64,000 nt of DNA from Paenibacillus sp. N3.4 (GTDB taxonomy: Bacteria; Bacillota; Bacilli; Paenibacillales; NBRC-103111), in the NCBI RefSeq assembly GCF_008017805.1, contig NZ_VRTT01000029.1:1-64000 (forward strand), in the 5' to 3' direction. The notes beneath the pieces are model-generated. The model did not search any database, was not told the origin of the DNA, and saw only the letters and a program-made list of their open reading frames with translations. Position 1 is the stretch's first letter. The number at the start of each line of letters is the position of its first letter. The translations under genes were made by a program, and so were the position numbers. This document shows positions 28,730-37,123 of the stretch, one piece after another.

Positions 28730-29683
28730 ATGAACGCTGTAAACAAAAGAATTTCTGAACTGCATCAATACAACGCGCCGCTAACGGCTAAGGAAGATCT
28801 GGCGTCTTATTGGGAATCTACACTGCGGGAGTTCGACGGCAAACCGTTAAACGCTAATCGTGTAAAAATCGATACGCCGTTAGCACATATCGATGCGTAT
28901 AAGGTTTCATATCACGGTTTTGACAATACGCCGATTCATGGATGGTACTTGCTTCCGAGGTTTGTTAAGCAGGAGAAGCTTCCCTGCGTCGTGATTTTCC
29001 ACGGATATACCGGAGGAAAAGGATATCCTGAAGATTATTCTCAATGGCTGCTGATGGGGTTGGCCGTATTTGCCATCGACGTTCGCGGCCAGGGAGGAGA
29101 AACGGGAAACCTTCTTGAGAACTCTTTCGGAATGACGAAGGGATGGGTCACTCAAGGAATTTTGGACAAAGACAGCTGCTATTACAAGGCTATCACGGTA
29201 GATGGTTTAAGGGCAGTTGACTGGGTCAGCGAGCAACCCGAAATAGACAGCGGTAAAATTGCTCTGGCAGGTTCCAGCCAAGGTGGCGGTTTAGCACTGA
29301 CCACCGCAGCGCTAAGCAGCAAAGCTGCGGTTGCTGTAGCCGGTATTCCGAATATGTGCCACATGGATTTCGGGGTGATGCACTCGGTCAGTTCGTTAAC
29401 AGAAATCGCAGATTGGTTAGCAATATTTCCGGACAAGCTGGATGCTGTCCTATCGACTTTAAGCTACTTTGACAACCTGAATCTGGCTAATCGGATTCGT
29501 ATTCCCGTCCTTGTTTCCGTTGGGCTGAAAGATCCGGTCTGCCTGCCGGAGACAGTTTTCGCGACGTACAACCGTATCGCTTCGACAGATAAATCGATTC
29601 ATGTCTACCCTTTTGAAGGTCATAGTGTGAGTGGATATCATAATCGGTTATCGCTTGATTTTATCCGGCAAAGGTTGCTTTAG
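28730..29683 (+). CDS. Acetyl xylan esterase/cephalosporin-C deacetylase (CE7)
   Basis: A 317-residue cytoplasmic alpha/beta hydrolase that removes acetyl groups from short xylo-oligosaccharides or related compounds. CE7 signatures are AIDVRGQGGETGN, the nucleophile GSSQGGGLA, Asp in VGLKDPVC and His in FEGHSVSGY. In most CE7 enzymes the catalytic His is followed by Glu (HE motif); here it is Ser, an unusual change. The start ATG follows GAAAGGAAAGG. Oxyanion and nucleophile motifs are intact, so activity is expected. Confidence 0.9.
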   Translation: MNAVNKRISELHQYNAPLTAKEDLASYWESTLREFDGKPLNANRVKIDTPLAHIDAYKVSYHGFDNTPIHGWYLLPRFVKQEKLPCVVIFHGYTGGKGYPEDYSQWLLMGLAVFAIDVRGQGGETGNLLENSFGMTKGWVTQGILDKDSCYYKAITVDGLRAVDWVSEQPEIDSGKIALAGSSQGGGLALTTAALSSKAAVAVAGIPNMCHMDFGVMHSVSSLTEIADWLAIFPDKLDAVLSTLSYFDNLNLANRIRIPVLVSVGLKDPVCLPETVFATYNRIASTDKSIHVYPFEGHSVSGYHNRLSLDFIRQRLL

Positions 29684-29784
29684 AGAAATTACCATGTCTA
29701 ATTGTGCCAGCTCTGTGGCCGCTCCACCCGCTATAATGAATCCATAATTGGCTGGGCGCTCCATCTTATAAGTTCTCATTATTT

Positions 29785-29818
29785 AAGCACTCCACGTAGG
29801 TGGAGTGCTTGATCTTTT
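29785..29818. terminator. Bidirectional intrinsic terminator
   Basis: AAGCACTCCAC (29785-29795) pairs with GTGGAGTGCTT (29800-29810) around GTAG and is followed by GATCTTTTTG. On the minus strand, AAATAATG follows. It separates the CE7 gene from the convergent CMD gene. Confidence 0.88.
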
Positions 29819-29829
29819 TGTCACGTTCC

Positions 29830-30171
29830 CTACTCTTTCTTTTCTTGGATAAGAACTTCTTTGGCAGCATGAAGAGCTGAAGCTGCTCGCGGCCAACCCA
29901 CGTAAAAAGCAAGATGTGTGATCACTTCAATCAGTTCTGCTTCAGAAAGACCATTTTCTTTAGCAAGCTGGAAATGATAAGGAAGCTGGCTGGTATGATC
30001 CCCTGCGATTAAAGCAGACAGCGTAATGAGGCTCCGTTCTCTGAGGGACAATTCTTCTCTTCTCCATACATCACCGAAGAGCACATTTTCCGTATAGCTG
30101 ACAAAGGCAGGGGCGAAGTCCCCAAAGGTTTCGCGAGCGGTGGAGGTGATTGGTTTATGTCTCACGGTCAT
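29830..30171 (-). CDS. Carboxymuconolactone decarboxylase family protein
   Basis: A 113-residue AhpD/CMD-fold protein. The segment LRERSLITLSALIAGDHTSQ, then LPYHFQLAKENGLSEAELIE and HLAFYVGWPRAASAL match the gamma-carboxymuconolactone decarboxylase type. There are no cysteines, so it is not an AhpD-type disulfide reductase. It follows the tautomerase gene by 31 bp on the same strand. Both are divergent from a LysR regulator, suggesting a small inducible detoxification or aromatic-degradation operon. Confidence 0.9.
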   Translation of the reverse strand: MTVRHKPITSTARETFGDFAPAFVSYTENVLFGDVWRREELSLRERSLITLSALIAGDHTSQLPYHFQLAKENGLSEAELIEVITHLAFYVGWPRAASALHAAKEVLIQEKKE

Positions 30172-30202
30172 TCCTTCTCCCTCTTCGATTTAGTAAAAGC
30201 AC

Positions 30203-30589
30203 TTATAAAATCATCTGTGCAATTCCTTTTCCAAATGTCCAATCCTCGAATTCCGTTTCATTCAGGACGACAAATACATTGTCTTCCTTGATCTTGCATT
30301 GAGATGATAATAACTCGGCCAACTTTTTATAGAAACTGCATTTTTGATCTCTGCTTCTGCCTGACTTCAATGTGATTTGGATATATAGGAGCTGATCGGT
30401 TCTGGATGCATTCAAATAATCTTTACTGTAATAAAACTCGCTCTTTTTATGAGCATGGAAAACTTGAAAATAATCATCTTCAGGGACGTTGAAATGTTCA
30501 ATCAAAGCTTTCAGTATACATTGGCTAATCCTGGGCAAGTCTTTATCCGTGTATTGATTTTCTAAGTAACTTACGCGTACGAATGGCAT
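30203..30589 (-). CDS. Tautomerase family protein (YolI/YrdN-like)
   Basis: I chose ATG 30589 so that the mature protein begins with the catalytic proline (MPFVRVSYLENQYTDKDL). The frame extends nine codons upstream, but GGAAGGGAG lies just before this ATG. The 128-residue size and the motifs HFNVPEDDYFQVFHAHKK, LLYIQITLKSGRSRDQK and EDWTFGKGIAQM match the YrdN-type 4-oxalocrotonate-tautomerase superfamily. It catalyses keto-enol tautomerisation via Pro1. It is first in an operon with the CMD gene. Confidence 0.9.
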   Translation of the reverse strand: MPFVRVSYLENQYTDKDLPRISQCILKALIEHFNVPEDDYFQVFHAHKKSEFYYSKDYLNASRTDQLLYIQITLKSGRSRDQKCSFYKKLAELLSSQCKIKEDNVFVVLNETEFEDWTFGKGIAQMIL

Positions 30590-30702
30590 CTCGTGGTGTA
30601 CTCCCTTCCTTTTCATAACTTCATTTTACATCTCAATAGTTCATTCGTATAATTGAATTAATTGATAAATATATTCATATTATTAGATGGAGATGAGCGT
30701 CT

Positions 30703-31599
30703 ATGGATCTCAAAGAGTTAACGACCTTTCGAACTATCATTGAGGAAGGAACCTTTTCCAAGGCAGCCGCAAAGTTGAATTATGCTCAGTCTACAGTAAC
30801 CAATCAGGTGCAAAGGCTGGAGAAAGAACTAGGTCTTCAGCTTTTTAAAAGAGGATGGGACGCGGAGTTAACAGCTTCCGGCAAAATATATGCAGATGAG
30901 GTCGAGGGACTCATCAAACATTGGAATTTTGTATTAGAGCAAGCGAAGTCTCTGCAAAAGGAAGAAATTGGCGTACTGAATATCGGTGTTACGGAGACGA
31001 TAACGGCTAGTATACTGCCAGTTGTCCTCCAAAAATTTCGTGCCCTTAAGCCGAATATGACTTGTCATTTTATCGTTGGAAATACGGATTCTCTCACGCA
31101 AGCTTTACTTCATAATTGGATTGATTTTGCTATTTGCGCACAGTCTCAGCAACATTCTTCCCTGCAGTTTGAGTTCATATACAACGAGCAAATCTCCTTT
31201 ATTACATCAAAAAGTCACCCCTTTGCTCAGCAAAGCACACTTCATCTGGAAGATCTGAACGCATATCCGCTTATCATGGGAGGACAAAATTGCTTGTATC
31301 ATATGCGTTTAGAAATGGAGCTATCGCAGCTTTCAACTAAACCATTTTTTTATTCGGTTAGCCAGATTTCAGCAATCCCGTCTTTTGTACAAAATATCCC
31401 TTCGGTTGGAGTTGTTCTTGCCTCATTGCCCTTGTCAGCCGAGGTTGTGAGAATTCCCATCCCTATGACAAATCCTTATATTCCAATTGGCCTCTTACAA
31501 AACAGCAAAAAAGAATATTTGTCTTCTACTAAAAATATTTTCTTGCAATTATTAAAAGATGAGCTTCTTGGCTCGGATTTTTCAAATCCAAAAGGTTAA
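30703..31599 (+). CDS. LysR-family transcriptional regulator
   Basis: A 298-residue regulator with an N-terminal winged HTH (FRTIIEEGTFSKAAAKLNYA, then QSTVTNQVQRLEKELGLQLF) and a C-terminal periplasmic-binding-like effector domain. It is divergent from the tautomerase/CMD pair with a 113-bp intergenic region, the usual LysR arrangement for controlling neighbours. ATG 30703 follows GGAGATGAG. Its stop overlaps the stop of the convergent gene in the tetranucleotide TTAA. Confidence 0.92.
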   Translation: MDLKELTTFRTIIEEGTFSKAAAKLNYAQSTVTNQVQRLEKELGLQLFKRGWDAELTASGKIYADEVEGLIKHWNFVLEQAKSLQKEEIGVLNIGVTETITASILPVVLQKFRALKPNMTCHFIVGNTDSLTQALLHNWIDFAICAQSQQHSSLQFEFIYNEQISFITSKSHPFAQQSTLHLEDLNAYPLIMGGQNCLYHMRLEMELSQLSTKPFFYSVSQISAIPSFVQNIPSVGVVLASLPLSAEVVRIPIPMTNPYIPIGLLQNSKKEYLSSTKNIFLQLLKDELLGSDFSNPKG

Positions 31600-32406
31600 G
31601 GTATTTGCGCCTTGGCCGCAGCAATGATATCGCTAATCCTATTTTCGAGCTTAAGGATTTTTTGTTTTTCTTCAATAATTTGGCGTGAAAGGGAGAGGAG
31701 AGAGGATAGGGAGCTCAATACCCCTGAGGGATCTTCTTTTTTTGCGGCTAGTTTAAAAGCGCTCCAGTTGGGGGACATGCTGGCTTTGGATGTTCGGATG
31801 GCGGTTTGCTTGGCTTTGATCTGAGTTTTAACCATGGGGATGTCCGCTAGAGAAGTGCGAAGTTTTTTTTGTCGTCTTTGTAGTAGTGCCTTTCGCGGTT
31901 TGCAATGCTTTTTCTTTGGTTCTGATATCCAGTCGCGCCAATTGCACAGGGATTTTCATAGCAGCGGCTTGAAGGCGAAGCAAGCCGCTGAAGTCTTTGC
32001 TTTTCAGCAATTTTGCGGCTTCGATCTGTTTATTAAGGGCGGTATATTGAGATAATAGTGGTTTATACCGTTCCCTTGTTTGTGCGATATCCGCTTCTAA
32101 TTTGTCTAGTTTAGCCGAATCGACTTGTTTTAATTGCAGATTGAGTGTGTTTAAGGCTTCTTCGTTCCTGTCATGCAGGGCATTGATTTTCACATCCCAG
32201 TCCTGTTCTTGTGATTGAAGCATGCGGAATTCATTGTACTGGGAATTGATTTTGTTAGCCTGGGACTGGCCTGCGCCAGCCATTGTCTTGTCCAGTGAGG
32301 ATTGGATCGTGGATGTGAATTCGATGGGCTGCGCAGCAGCAGCAGCACCTGCTGGAATGGCTGAAGCCAGCGCCAGCGCTGTGAGTAAAGCGGTTATATT
32401 TCGCAT
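31596..32406 (-). CDS. Secreted coiled-coil protein of unknown function, frameshifted
   Basis: The N-terminus is a classical signal peptide (MRNITALLTALALASAIPAG, then AAAAAQP). The rest is helical and rich in Gln, Lys and Glu with heptad-like spacing. The frame breaks at the eight-T run (31863-31870; A8 on the coding strand). Removing one A gives TTKKLRTSLADIPMVKTQIK, which leads into the second open part ending in IISDIIAAAKAQIP-like sequence at 31596. Combined length is about 269 aa. It has a canonical promoter, a leader with a terminator hairpin, and AAGGAGG before ATG. No named family is recognised. Confidence 0.65.
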
Positions 32407-32453
32407 GTAAAGCCTCCTTTGAACCGATTGGTTGATCGTCGATGGCCTTATCA

Positions 32454-32518
32454 GACAACAAAAAAAGCACCTGCAAGAAAGGCGAATCGCCTTTTCTTAC
32501 GGGTGCTTCCATCGTAAG
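32454..32518 (-). promoter_or_regulatory. Attenuator-like leader with competing hairpins
   Basis: On the minus strand AAGCACC (32508-32502) pairs with GGTGCTT (32471-32465), enclosing a near-perfect AAGAAAAGGCG/CGCCTTTCTT helix, followed directly by TTTTT: a strong terminator before the gene starting at 32406. An upstream CTTACG (32518-32513) can pair with CGTAAG (32501-32496) in a way that traps the AAGCACC arm, so the two structures exclude each other. This is a compact candidate attenuator; I recognise no known riboswitch class. Confidence 0.6.
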
Positions 32519-32543
32519 CCATCGAATTGAAGATATAAGAATT

Positions 32544-32572
32544 ACTATACAAGACGCGGCAATCGGTGTCAA
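32544..32572 (-). promoter_or_regulatory. Sigma-A promoter of the secreted coiled-coil gene
   Basis: Minus strand: TTGACA (32572-32567), a 17-base spacer, TATAGT (32549-32544). A perfect -35 and near-perfect -10 with ideal spacing. The predicted start is near 32537, giving about 30 nt before the terminator hairpin and a 5' leader of about 130 nt. Confidence 0.85.
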
Positions 32573-32658
32573 CCGAACGCAGTATTTGCGCTAACCCATA
32601 GAAGTACCTTAAACTAACGATGACTGAGAAACAAAACGAAGACGGAAGGAACGATAGG

Positions 32659-33414
32659 ATGAGCCAGCTTTCCATTAATCAGATAAAGAGGTTTAAAAAC
32701 GATATTACTCGTTTTATGATGATGTATAAATTTGCACTGGATGAAATGGAGACAAGAATTGAGATTTTAGTGCAGGAGTTTGAAATGCTGCATGAGTATA
32801 ATCCTATTGAACATACCAAGTCTCGCTTGAAATCGCCTGAAAGTATTTTTAATAAGCTTAATCGCAAAGGCTGCAATATTTCTTTTTCAGGTATAAAGGA
32901 TAACATTAAAGATATTGCAGGTATGCGCATTACGTGTTCATTCGTATCTGATATTTATGTGATTAGCCAAATGCTAAAAAATCAAGGTGATCTTAAGGTC
33001 GTGGAAGAGAAGGATTATATTAAATATCCAAAGCCAAATGGCTACCAGAGTCTTCATCTTCTAATTGAAGTCCCTGTGCATATGTCAGACCGCCAGGAAA
33101 ATGTCTGTATGGAAGTACAAATTCGCACGATTGCTATGGATTTCTGGGCTAGTTTGGAACACAAAATTTATTATAAGTACAATCAGGAAAATCAATGTGT
33201 TCCAGCGCGGCTCTTAGAGGAATTGAAGCAGGCCGCATCCGCTGCTGCTGCCTTGGATCAGCAAATGGAACGTCTGCATAAGGAAGTTGAAGTGCTTAAA
33301 GAGGAGCAGTCTGAAATACCTGCGGAGAAATTGAATCGAATTATTATCAACAATCAGCAATTTGCACTGCCACAGGCTCTGCTCGAACTCCTGGATACTA
33401 ATCAGACTGACTGA
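32659..33414 (+). CDS. sasA: Small alarmone synthetase, GTP pyrophosphokinase (YwaC/SasA-like)
   Basis: A 251-residue single-domain (p)ppGpp synthetase. Motifs closely follow Bacillus YwaC: YKFALDEMETRIEIL, NPIEHTKSRLKSPESI, DIAGMRITCSFVSDIY, PKPNGYQSLHL and VQIRTIAMDFWASLEHKIYYKY. There is no HD hydrolase domain. A C-terminal coiled coil follows. ATG 32659 has GGAAGGA upstream; ATG 32620 has none. In Bacillus this gene is induced by cell-envelope stress. The alternative (YjbM/RelQ type) is less likely because that group has FVTGRVK where this has HTKSRLK. Confidence 0.9.
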   Translation: MSQLSINQIKRFKNDITRFMMMYKFALDEMETRIEILVQEFEMLHEYNPIEHTKSRLKSPESIFNKLNRKGCNISFSGIKDNIKDIAGMRITCSFVSDIYVISQMLKNQGDLKVVEEKDYIKYPKPNGYQSLHLLIEVPVHMSDRQENVCMEVQIRTIAMDFWASLEHKIYYKYNQENQCVPARLLEELKQAASAAAALDQQMERLHKEVEVLKEEQSEIPAEKLNRIIINNQQFALPQALLELLDTNQTD

Positions 33415-33534
33415 TCTCAACGCCTTCATATTCATTTCCTCTAGAGCAATTCCAAAACAATTCCGTGTATGCGGATGTGCGGGAAAAGATGGATATGAAG
33501 TACTCCGATATTTCTTAATGGATTTTCCTGTCAG

Positions 33535-33561
33535 AAGAGTGCCTAACAGGCGCTCTTTTCT
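33535..33561 (+). terminator. Intrinsic terminator of the alarmone synthetase gene
   Basis: AAGAGTGCC pairs with GGCGCTCTT around TAACA with one G-T pair, followed by TTCTATTTT. Confidence 0.8.
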
Positions 33562-33690
33562 ATTTTACATCCATTTAATCACCATTTTATAGATTTTAAT
33601 CCTTTATTTATAAGTTACTAAGTTGTTAAGTAAATGACGCCTGTTCGTGGTATAATAGAAAGATTGGAAAAGGAAAGGTGTTGCAGGCAC

Positions 33691-33918
33691 ATGAATACAT
33701 TTGAAGATTGGAATCAAAAGGTAAAGACAACGTTTAATGCAACAAGCAATGAAGTGGTGCTAACGGTTATGGAAGCAGGAGAATCCTTGGGTCTTTCAAA
33801 AGATCAAATGAAGCTCTATGTGGATAAAAATAAATTAACCAAAGTTCCCATTATGAGAAGTGTTCATCGTTATCTGTTATTGAAAAGTGAAATCGATGAG
33901 ATCATGAGCAAACAATGA
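33691..33918 (+). CDS. Small helix-turn-helix protein (excisionase/MerR-like)
   Basis: A 75-residue product. The central region VMEAGESLGLSKDQMKLYVD followed by KNKLTKVPIMRSVHRYLLLK and EIDEI resembles the winged HTH of excisionase and MerR-type proteins (target helix, Arg-rich wing, final helix). ATG 33691 follows AGGAAAGGTG. It overlaps the DUF6526 gene by ATGA, so the two are co-translated. Possible regulator; the target is unknown. Confidence 0.7.
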   Translation: MNTFEDWNQKVKTTFNATSNEVVLTVMEAGESLGLSKDQMKLYVDKNKLTKVPIMRSVHRYLLLKSEIDEIMSKQ

Positions 33919-34355
33919 GCCATATCCCTCAAAACTATGCAAACCATAAAAGGATACATCCCCTATTTCACATGATACTCTCGCTGTTGATATTGGTGCT
34001 ATTCGTCTCCTCTATCTTCGAGCTTGTTCGTTCGTTTTGTTCAGGAATTCCTGTTTTTCCGGCGTTTCTCATGCTGCTTGTTTCTTTGATCGTACTTATT
34101 ATTTTCTTGCTCCTTCGTTCTTACCCATTAAAAGCGCAGGATCGAGCGGTTCGGGCAGAGGAAAATCTTCGTCACTACGTCCTAACGCAACAGCTATTTG
34201 ATCCAAGACTTACTATGGGTCAAATTGTTGCTCTCCGTTTTGCGTCCGATAGCGAATTTCCTGCACTCTGTCAGAAGGCGGCTGCGGAAAATATGTCGCC
34301 AGACGCCATAAAGAAAGCAATCAGGTCATGGAGAAGCGACTACTATAGAATCTAG
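33915..34355 (+). CDS. DUF6526 family membrane protein
   Basis: A 146-residue protein with two N-terminal membrane helices (HMILSLLILVLFVSSIFELV; FLMLLVSLIVLIIFLLL). The cytoplasmic region reads LKAQDRAVRAEENLRHYVLT, LTMGQIVALRFASDSEFPAL and AIKKAIRSWRSDYYRI, which matches the DUF6526 family. Its function is unknown. It is coupled to the small HTH gene and ends before a terminator. Confidence 0.8.
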   Translation: MSHIPQNYANHKRIHPLFHMILSLLILVLFVSSIFELVRSFCSGIPVFPAFLMLLVSLIVLIIFLLLRSYPLKAQDRAVRAEENLRHYVLTQQLFDPRLTMGQIVALRFASDSEFPALCQKAAAENMSPDAIKKAIRSWRSDYYRI

Positions 34356-34381
34356 TAAGTTTCTTCTGCAATGAAGATATA

Positions 34382-34408
34382 GGCACGTTCCCTTGGGACG
34401 TGTCTCTT
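34382..34408 (+). terminator. Terminator of the HTH/DUF6526 operon
   Basis: GGCACGTTCCC pairs with GGGACGTGTC around TT, with one bulge, and is followed by TCTTTG. Confidence 0.65.
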
Positions 34409-34618
34409 TGCACATAGCATTTATATGCTGCGGTTAGTACATGAGATGACCTTCTTAGATTTTTTATGTAAAAAACGTAACCTTGTTCATGGCTCTGCTA
34501 AGCAGAATAGCCTATACTTAAACCATTATGTAACCGTAATCATTGATGTGGAGATTGAAGAATTGGGCAATGGTATAATGAGATTCTATAACGGTAGCAA
34601 TAAAGAGGGGTGGAGCAT

Positions 34619-36889
34619 TTGTTTCGCGAAGTGGCATTCAAGCGGCGCAGCATCATTTTTACGTGGCTGTTATCCTATATTGCTATTCTGCTTGTGCCAG
34701 TATTGATGAGTATTGTGATCTATACGCAAACGAATCAAACGATTACAGAAGAAATCAATCGGTCGAACAGTCTCATTTTATCCAAAGTACAAATAGATAT
34801 GGACAATCAGCTGCAGGATATCAAGCGATTGAGCGTTGAAATCGGCTATAATCCGCAAGTGCAGGAACTTTTATCGATCCGCGAGCCTTTGAAACCCGAA
34901 CAATATTTCTCCATCTATAAAGTGTTTGAAAATTTGAAAGTATTCCAAGCTTCAAGCCGTTCCAATCATTTTTTGGTTTACTTCAGATCGATTGATACAG
35001 TAATAACTCCGGATATCAGCAATACGAGTGAAGTGATCTTCAACAATTTATACGCTGGGCACAATGTTTCTTATACGGAATGGATCGAGGGGCTCAATCA
35101 TTATTACAATGGCGAGTATGTTGTTTTGGGCGATGAACTTGCCTATATTCGGTCGCTGCCTATAGGAAGAAACGGAATAAGTTTGGGCAGCGTCGTCATT
35201 TTCCTGGACCAGAATAAATTTTGGGTTCAGGGCGGTGAAAATTATATTCATAGCGGAACCGCTGCGATTTTGGATAAAAACGATCGGATTGTTGCATCTT
35301 CGGAGCCTGTGACGGGTCCAATGCCGGTAAGCTATAGTGAGCTTCATGAAAAGAGCGGCGTTGTCACGGCTAAATGGAATGACCAAGATGTGGTTATCTC
35401 ATACATCAGTTCCGGTGCAACCGATTGGAAGTATATGATTATGATGCCGCAGCATGTGTTCTGGGATAAATCGGAGTATATCAAAAAAGCGACGGCCATC
35501 AGTTTGCTCGCGTGTCTGATCGTCGGTGGCGGACTGTCTTATGCCTTTGTTCGTAAAAACTATTCGCCGGTTCGAGCGATGATGGAGCTGTTTAAGGAAC
35601 AAAAGGAAGCTATAGGTGAAGAGAGAGAGCCGTTAAACGAGTATGACTTTATGCGTCAAGCGATCCGTTCCACTTTAATGGAAAATACGGACATGAGCAG
35701 CAGGCTATGGCGGCAAAAAAGCTTCATGCGCGGGCATTTTATCGAGAAATTGCTCAAGGGCAGGGCCAGTGCTATTCCGCTCGAACAATCGCTTGAATCG
35801 TACGGAGCCCGCTTTGTTTCGGATGCATTTGCCGTCATGATTTTGAATGTGGAGGAGGATCAGGATATGTCATATCCGCTCATTCGCTTCGCAATTATGA
35901 ACGTGACGGAAGAATGGGCAGGCCAGATCCATCAAGGGTTTATGACCGAAATCGATGATCTGCTGGTATGCTTGATCAATCTGACAAGTCCGGAGACGGA
36001 AGAGTGGAAGCGGGATCTATCCAAGATTGCGACTGAGGTAGAGAGCTTTATGGATATGTACTATCACGTTGCTGTTTCGATCGCCATCAGCAGTCCGCAT
36101 TATGCATCCATCGGTATTTCCAAGGCTTATGACGAAGCTCTTGAAGCGATGGAATATCAAGACATTTATGGTGTAAAAGGCATCATGCATTACAGCGATA
36201 TGGATATTCCTCGTACGAAGGAGGAGTACTATTATCCACTTGAGAAAGAGCAAGCGTTGATGAACTATATTAAAACAGGAGATTATGAAAGCGCGGAGAA
36301 GATCGTCGATGAGATTTTCAAGGACAACCTAGAGCAGCGGAAACTTCCTCTAAAGATAGCTAAATGTTTGTTTGTCGATTTGGTCAGCACGATGCTGAAG
36401 ACGATCAATGAGATTGGCAGCATTTACGACAATTCCTTTTTGGAGGAGCTGAGCCCCATTGAGCAATTGTTGAATTGCCACACGGTCAGTGAAATGAAGC
36501 AGCAGTTGAAAGACATCTTGCAAAGCTTCTGCAGCTATATCGGGCAGGAGCAGGGCAGCAGACGAACGACTGAAGTTTTGCAGTGCATTATGGAGATGGT
36601 TCATAACCAATATAGGGATCTCAATTTGAGCATCGCTTTCATCGCCGAACAAATCGGACTTCATCCTGCTTACGTTTCTAAATTATTCAAAGAACGGAAC
36701 GGGGTCTCGCTGCTTGATTATATCGGGAAAATCAGAATTGAAAAAGCAAAGGAAATGATGAAGGGACCAAACATCACGATGGAAAACATTGCACTATCGG
36801 TAGGTTATTCGAATGTTCGCACGTTTCGGCGGGCCTTTGCTAAATATGAAGGGATCACGCCGGGGAAATACTCAGATTTAATTGAATAA
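34619..36889 (+). CDS. AraC-family regulator with membrane-anchored sensor
   Basis: About 756 residues. Membrane helix near residues 15-35 (LLSYIAILLVPVLMSIVIYT), an extracellular sensor of about 245 residues, a second membrane helix (ISLLACLIVGGGLSYAFV), a linker, and a C-terminal double HTH (LNLSIAFIAEQIGLHPAYVS, then ENIALSVGYSNVRTFRRAFA). This type regulates adjacent LplABC-like sugar transporter operons in Paenibacillus. TTG 34619 lies 8 bp after GAGGGG and was preferred over GTG 34610, which overlaps that site. It is upstream of and co-directional with the transporter and polysaccharide enzymes it probably controls. Confidence 0.9.
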   Translation: MFREVAFKRRSIIFTWLLSYIAILLVPVLMSIVIYTQTNQTITEEINRSNSLILSKVQIDMDNQLQDIKRLSVEIGYNPQVQELLSIREPLKPEQYFSIYKVFENLKVFQASSRSNHFLVYFRSIDTVITPDISNTSEVIFNNLYAGHNVSYTEWIEGLNHYYNGEYVVLGDELAYIRSLPIGRNGISLGSVVIFLDQNKFWVQGGENYIHSGTAAILDKNDRIVASSEPVTGPMPVSYSELHEKSGVVTAKWNDQDVVISYISSGATDWKYMIMMPQHVFWDKSEYIKKATAISLLACLIVGGGLSYAFVRKNYSPVRAMMELFKEQKEAIGEEREPLNEYDFMRQAIRSTLMENTDMSSRLWRQKSFMRGHFIEKLLKGRASAIPLEQSLESYGARFVSDAFAVMILNVEEDQDMSYPLIRFAIMNVTEEWAGQIHQGFMTEIDDLLVCLINLTSPETEEWKRDLSKIATEVESFMDMYYHVAVSIAISSPHYASIGISKAYDEALEAMEYQDIYGVKGIMHYSDMDIPRTKEEYYYPLEKEQALMNYIKTGDYESAEKIVDEIFKDNLEQRKLPLKIAKCLFVDLVSTMLKTINEIGSIYDNSFLEELSPIEQLLNCHTVSEMKQQLKDILQSFCSYIGQEQGSRRTTEVLQCIMEMVHNQYRDLNLSIAFIAEQIGLHPAYVSKLFKERNGVSLLDYIGKIRIEKAKEMMKGPNITMENIALSVGYSNVRTFRRAFAKYEGITPGKYSDLIE

Positions 36890-36900
36890 ACGTAGATTCG

Positions 36901-36934
36901 AGCCATGGAAATCATGGCTTTTTGTTGTTTTTGT
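36901..36934 (+). terminator. Intrinsic terminator of the AraC-type regulator gene
   Basis: AGCCATG pairs with CATGGCT around GAAAT, followed by TTTTGTTGTTTTTG. Confidence 0.85.
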
Positions 36935-37123
36935 CCCTTGAAATTCAAAAATGTCCCGTGTATCCGATCTCACGTACATGCAGGCTCTGGAGCTGAATTC
37001 AGATTTTGACCTCCTAGTTCATAAACTGTCTCTTTAGGTTTGGCGAGTATGCTTCTATACTTTGGGCTAGGTTGACCACAACACAACCGGAATCAAGTAA
37101 ACAGAAAAAAGAGGAGGCGCAGC

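Noticed and set aside
31612..32055. Plus-strand open frames opposite the secreted coiled-coil gene
   Set aside because: They are antisense to a gene with promoter, signal peptide and ribosome binding site, and show no domain likeness.
32454..32540. Known riboswitch (c-di-GMP, TPP, preQ1, SAM classes)
   Set aside because: None of the characteristic conserved cores was found, and the pre-terminator leader is too short for most of them; it is kept only as an unclassified attenuator candidate.
34425..34706. A plus-strand frame overlapping the start of the AraC-type regulator
   Set aside because: It overlaps the well-supported regulator in another frame and has no ribosome binding site or family similarity.
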